Under the pieces are notes generated by a model. The model was not told where the DNA came from. It did no database searches and saw nothing but the letters and a program-made list of their open reading frames with translations. This document shows, one piece after another, positions 4,526 to 7,015 of a stretch of DNA of 7,015 nucleotides (position 1 is the first letter of the stretch; every line of letters begins with the position of its first letter). Source of the stretch: Euryarchaeota archaeon UBA33 (GTDB lineage Archaea > Thermoplasmatota > E2 > DHVEG-1); assembly GCA_002506745.1 (NCBI GenBank), contig DAYE01000093.1:253-7267 (forward strand). The letters run 5' to 3'. Both the position numbers and the translations under genes were made by a program.

Positions 4526-6353
4526 AAAGCCTGGTCTGTTGCGGTAGGTTGTACGGTGTTTTTAATGTCACAGGGATTTCACAGGAATCAGCGGTCTTGT
4601 GACTGTTGATGAGGGTGATCGTCCCCTGGTATTGTGTGTTTTCTTCGTTGGGTATGACGACCTTCACCTGTACTGTTACGGAATCACCGGCAGGAAGATC
4701 TGTTCCGAAGGATGGTGTGAACGTCCAGGTCCCCCAGCTAGGGTATGAAAGGACGTCCCAGTCGAGATGCGAACCAGCATCACCCCCGTTTGATACGGTG
4801 AAAGATTCCTGGACGGTAGCCCCTGGTGTGATATCGTCCCAGGAAAGTGACTCCTCGCATTGTAAATCAGGGCCAATGTATGTTGTGTGATCGAACTGAG
4901 GGAGCGTGTAATTTATCATTTTATTATAATATAAGTAATTCCCGATATCTGGGTCCCAGTTGGTAACTGCCATGTCCTGTGATGCGGAGTAACGATAAGT
5001 GACATCGAGAGAATCTTGAGGCGCAGTATTGACCGTTATCCAACCCTCATCCCGACTGCTGGTGTACTCTGATGGTTCCAACGCAAGACCATCGCAGATG
5101 ACGGTATTGATTCCTTGTATCTGTCGATGAGGAAGGTAAAACAGCCTGCGATCGCCTGCGGGGGCGAACTGTTCGGTGTACACCTGTTCACAGAAGGATG
5201 GACCGATATTGCCAAACACGATTTTCTCAACGACGGTCTCATACGTAGAGCTCCAGGAGGGCGTTGTGGGAAAGCCTGTGCCCTGGTTCAGGAAAAGATT
5301 CGTACTGAACCACCAGGCTCCGGTCGCAAGGTCCAATGTGTCATCGCCATTCACATCAGCAAGGGCGACTGCGGACCCATAGTCACCATAATATCCCCAG
5401 GAATGGGTGGTTTCAAAAAAACCAGAAGAAAGACCAGTGTATTGCTTGAAATATCCGTCTCCACCAAGTTGTGTGTTGTCTGTGGCGAATAGATCACGGA
5501 TGCCATCACCGGTCACATCACCAGCGGTAAGCATGATGCCAAATTGATTGGCGCTGTCCGAAGTATACCAGCTTGCGGTGGTCTCTAACACCCCGTTGAG
5601 ATTCCGGTATATCTGCGTCTGGCAACTATCTCCGATACCTGTGAGATCGAGCCAGCCGTCATCATCGACATCAATCCAGAGGACGTTCATATAGATATTC
5701 TGGTCAAGGGACTGCCAACTCGGTGATGACCCATACGAGCCATCCAGGTTCAGATATACGTACGTATGATAGTGATAGGAGTCGTACGACCAGCCTGTCG
5801 CGATCGCAAGGTCTGGTCTGCCGTCATTGTTCATATCACCAAAATCCACCCCGAACGCACATCCAATAATATTAGAGTTCCAGTCAGGGGTAGATGAAAG
5901 TACACCGCCATTATTCATGTACACCCGAGCGATCGGCCCGACCGAAGAACCGGTCCCGAGGTATGAGACAGCGACATCCATCCAGCCGTCACCGTTGATG
6001 TCCGCGACATCAAGATGACCATTGTATGCGACATCCGAAGATTGCCAACTTGCCTCGGTCGGGAGATGACCAGAACCGTCGTTCAGGTAGACCCGTACAT
6101 GGCCCTGCGACATGTCGTTGCCATCTGATACGACGAGATCAAGCCAGCCGTCGTTATTCAGATCCACCAGTCCGCCACCGGTGCTGTAATCCGGGGAGCC
6201 GGACTCCCAATCCGGTGTCGGTGAATAGACCATGTCAGAAGCCTTGGACTGGACCGGTTGTTGTTCATTGAGTATGGGCACTCCTTTTTCGACCGGAATG
6301 CAACTGATGATAAGGAACACAAATACGATTACCCCTGTACATATCTTGTTCAT
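4458..6353 (-). CDS. Exported FG-GAP/VCBS beta-propeller protein with Ig-like domain, 631 aa
   Basis: Predicted cell-surface Ca2+-binding protein, probably for adhesion or ligand binding. The frame is open up to 6485, but ATG 6351-6353 is the likely start: it has GAGGG seven bases upstream and begins a signal peptide (MNKICTGVIVFVFLIIS). Cys18 follows IIS, a lipobox-like site suggesting a lipid anchor. Six Ca2+ loops of type DxNxDGxxD start at residues 64, 118, 173, 228, 279 and 333, each 51-55 apart, and mark propeller blades. A degenerate seventh blade (FGNIG at 380, then MAVTNWDPDIGNYLYYN at 461) appears split by an inserted segment (about 386-458). Residues about 497-597 form an Ig-like beta sandwich (ITPGATVQESFTVSNGG... 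CEIPVTLKTP). The last 30 residues show no domain and largely overlap the opposite gene, so the native end may have been lost. No enzymatic motif is visible. Confidence 0.85.
   Translation of the reverse strand: MNKICTGVIVFVFLIISCIPVEKGVPILNEQQPVQSKASDMVYSPTPDWESGSPDYSTGGGLVDLNNDGWLDLVVSDGNDMSQGHVRVYLNDGSGHLPTEASWQSSDVAYNGHLDVADINGDGWMDVAVSYLGTGSSVGPIARVYMNNGGVLSSTPDWNSNIIGCAFGVDFGDMNNDGRPDLAIATGWSYDSYHYHTYVYLNLDGSYGSSPSWQSLDQNIYMNVLWIDVDDDGWLDLTGIGDSCQTQIYRNLNGVLETTASWYTSDSANQFGIMLTAGDVTGDGIRDLFATDNTQLGGDGYFKQYTGLSSGFFETTHSWGYYGDYGSAVALADVNGDDTLDLATGAWWFSTNLFLNQGTGFPTTPSWSSTYETVVEKIVFGNIGPSFCEQVYTEQFAPAGDRRLFYLPHRQIQGINTVICDGLALEPSEYTSSRDEGWITVNTAPQDSLDVTYRYSASQDMAVTNWDPDIGNYLYYNKMINYTLPQFDHTTYIGPDLQCEESLSWDDITPGATVQESFTVSNGGDAGSHLDWDVLSYPSWGTWTFTPSFGTDLPAGDSVTVQVKVVIPNEENTQYQGTITLINSHKTADSCEIPVTLKTPYNLPQQTRLSKGPIVLEHLRSIACIFQKPLW
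4920..6221 (-). repeat. Beta-propeller blade repeats within the FG-GAP protein
   Basis: About seven divergent repeats of roughly 54 codons (residues 45-478). Each blade has the order: PSW/PDW-type linker, hydrophobic strand, Ca2+ loop (D-L-N-N-D-G-W-L-D in the first, 6138-6164), a strand such as DLAIATG, then a YVYLN strand. The repeats are protein-level only; the DNA is not closely repeated, so they are old duplications. Confidence 0.7.
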
Positions 6354-6395
6354 ACTATGCCCTCGTTTTCCATGGAGATTAGAAGATGAACCGAT

Positions 6396-6409
6396 TATTA
6401 AATATTTAT
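6396..6409 (-). promoter_or_regulatory. TATA region for the propeller gene
   Basis: On the minus strand, ATAAATATTTAATA lies about 45-55 bases before the ATG at 6353. A transcription start near 6375 would leave a leader of about 22 bases containing the GAGGG ribosome site. This also argues against translation from the open frame above 6353. Confidence 0.45.
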
Positions 6410-6494
6410 CTAAAAGTGTAGAAATAGAATATCTGAGATTCGTAATCGAAAAAAACTTAATAAAAAGATATATTGTGATTATCATAACATAAAG

Positions 6495-6503
6495 TATTAA
6501 TAT
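6495..6503 (+). promoter_or_regulatory. TATA-like box for the right-hand exported protein gene
   Basis: TATTAATAT is centred near 6499, so transcription would start near 6525, about 22 bases before ATG 6548. The leader contains AAAGGGG (6534-6540), seven bases before the ATG, a good ribosome site. The 194-base gap between the two divergent starts (6354-6547) therefore holds two back-to-back promoters. Confidence 0.4.
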
Positions 6504-6547
6504 GATAACCCACTACTAAAAACTATACCAAATAAAGGGGAAAGTAC

Positions 6548-7015
6548 ATGAGAGGAGCTATTCTGAAAAAAGATATCATTTTAGCCATCGTCATCCTATT
6601 CGTCTCAACCAGCGTTATGCCTGTGTTTTCAGGAAGCAGCTCACTGCCTACTAACGACCAAACCATCGAGATACCAGCACAGCCGACATCAGAAAAAACC
6701 ATGACAATCACCTTCTACCTGTTCGAAAAAACAAAACTAGAAAAACACGCCACCATCATTTCGACCCAGGATGCGACAACGATCAACACTCAGTTCCAAC
6801 AACTCAAAAAAGAACTCACAGCACACCCATACAACGAACAAACAAATCAACATATACAACAATTCATCACCCTTCTAGAAGAGAAACACGCGCTGCCCGC
6901 TGGCATATCCACCCAGGAACTCAACACCCTCCTTCAACCACCTGACATACGAACACGTCCCTTAGCCAACAGCATCCTTCCTCTGCAAGGAAGGTCCTCA
7001 GAATGGTTCTGCAAC
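6548..7015 (+). CDS. Exported protein of unknown function, N-terminal 156 codons
   Basis: The gene is open to the right edge. It begins MRGAILKKDIILAIVILFVS and continues TSVMPVFSGSS, a clear signal peptide with a basic start, a hydrophobic core (residues 10-22) and small residues near 26-31 for cleavage. The mature part has a beta-like segment (MTITFYLFEKTKLEKHATII, about 52-71) followed by helix-rich, Gln-rich sequence to about residue 130 (FQQLKKELTA, QFITLLEEKHALPAG). The visible part ends SEWFCN, entering a region that may hold further Cys. It looks like a family of secreted archaeal proteins I have seen only as hypothetical, so I assign no function. It diverges from the propeller gene, and AAAGGGG is its ribosome site. 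Confidence 0.75.
   Translation, partial: MRGAILKKDIILAIVILFVSTSVMPVFSGSSSLPTNDQTIEIPAQPTSEKTMTITFYLFEKTKLEKHATIISTQDATTINTQFQQLKKELTAHPYNEQTNQHIQQFITLLEEKHALPAGISTQELNTLLQPPDIRTRPLANSILPLQGRSSEWFCN

Noticed and set aside
5115..5492. 125-codon plus-strand ORF opposite the propeller gene
   Set aside because: Antisense to the Ca2+-loop repeats of the FG-GAP protein; its Cys and Gly content arises from the complementary strand.
6354..6485. 44-codon N-terminal extension of the propeller gene
   Set aside because: It would precede the signal peptide, covers the likely promoter, and the ATG at 6353 has a good ribosome site.

Overview
The window reads as a stretch of archaeal, euryarchaeal chromosome. 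It has TATA-like boxes about 35-45 bases before several starts, Shine-Dalgarno sites of the GGTGATC/GAGGTG type, oligo-T gene ends, and large secreted Ca2+-binding proteins of a style I associate with Thermoplasmatota lineages from sediment or groundwater. The lineage is my inference from protein style; no marker gene is present to confirm it.

Layout. (1) Positions 1-266, minus: the N-terminal end of a GT4/GT5-type glycosyltransferase (glycogen/starch-synthase-like), running off the left edge, with a possible 36-aa ORF just upstream of it. (2) Positions 540-1575: an AT-rich block of very small genes. On the plus strand are a ribbon-helix-helix-like protein (46 aa) and a 53-aa protein with a damaged zinc knuckle. 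On the minus strand are a 30-aa single C2H2 zinc finger and, directly abutting it in the same frame, a 72-aa protein. On the plus strand again is a 46-aa zinc ribbon. This set of tiny DNA-binding and zinc-binding proteins resembles the gene content of archaeal viruses and plasmids and may be an accessory or decayed mobile segment. (3) Positions 1796-3706, plus: a membrane-anchored protein with thrombospondin-type-3-like Ca2+ loops followed by a metzincin-like HELGH zinc metalloprotease domain. (4) Positions 3917-4525, plus: a 68-aa two-helix membrane protein with a striking glycine zipper, and an unrecognised 102-aa soluble protein. (5) Positions 4458-6353, minus: a large exported, probably lipid-anchored FG-GAP/VCBS beta-propeller with a C-terminal Ig-like domain. 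It overlaps the 102-aa gene tail to tail. (6) Positions 6548-7015, plus: the start of another exported protein, divergent from the propeller gene and cut by the right edge.

The two large surface proteins and the exported protein at the right suggest a cell-surface function region (extracellular proteolysis, Ca2+-stabilised adhesion or binding). The small-gene block to their left looks unrelated to it. By eye the small-gene block is much more AT-rich than the propeller gene, consistent with different origins. I see no rRNA, tRNA, CRISPR array, transposase or complete insertion sequence.
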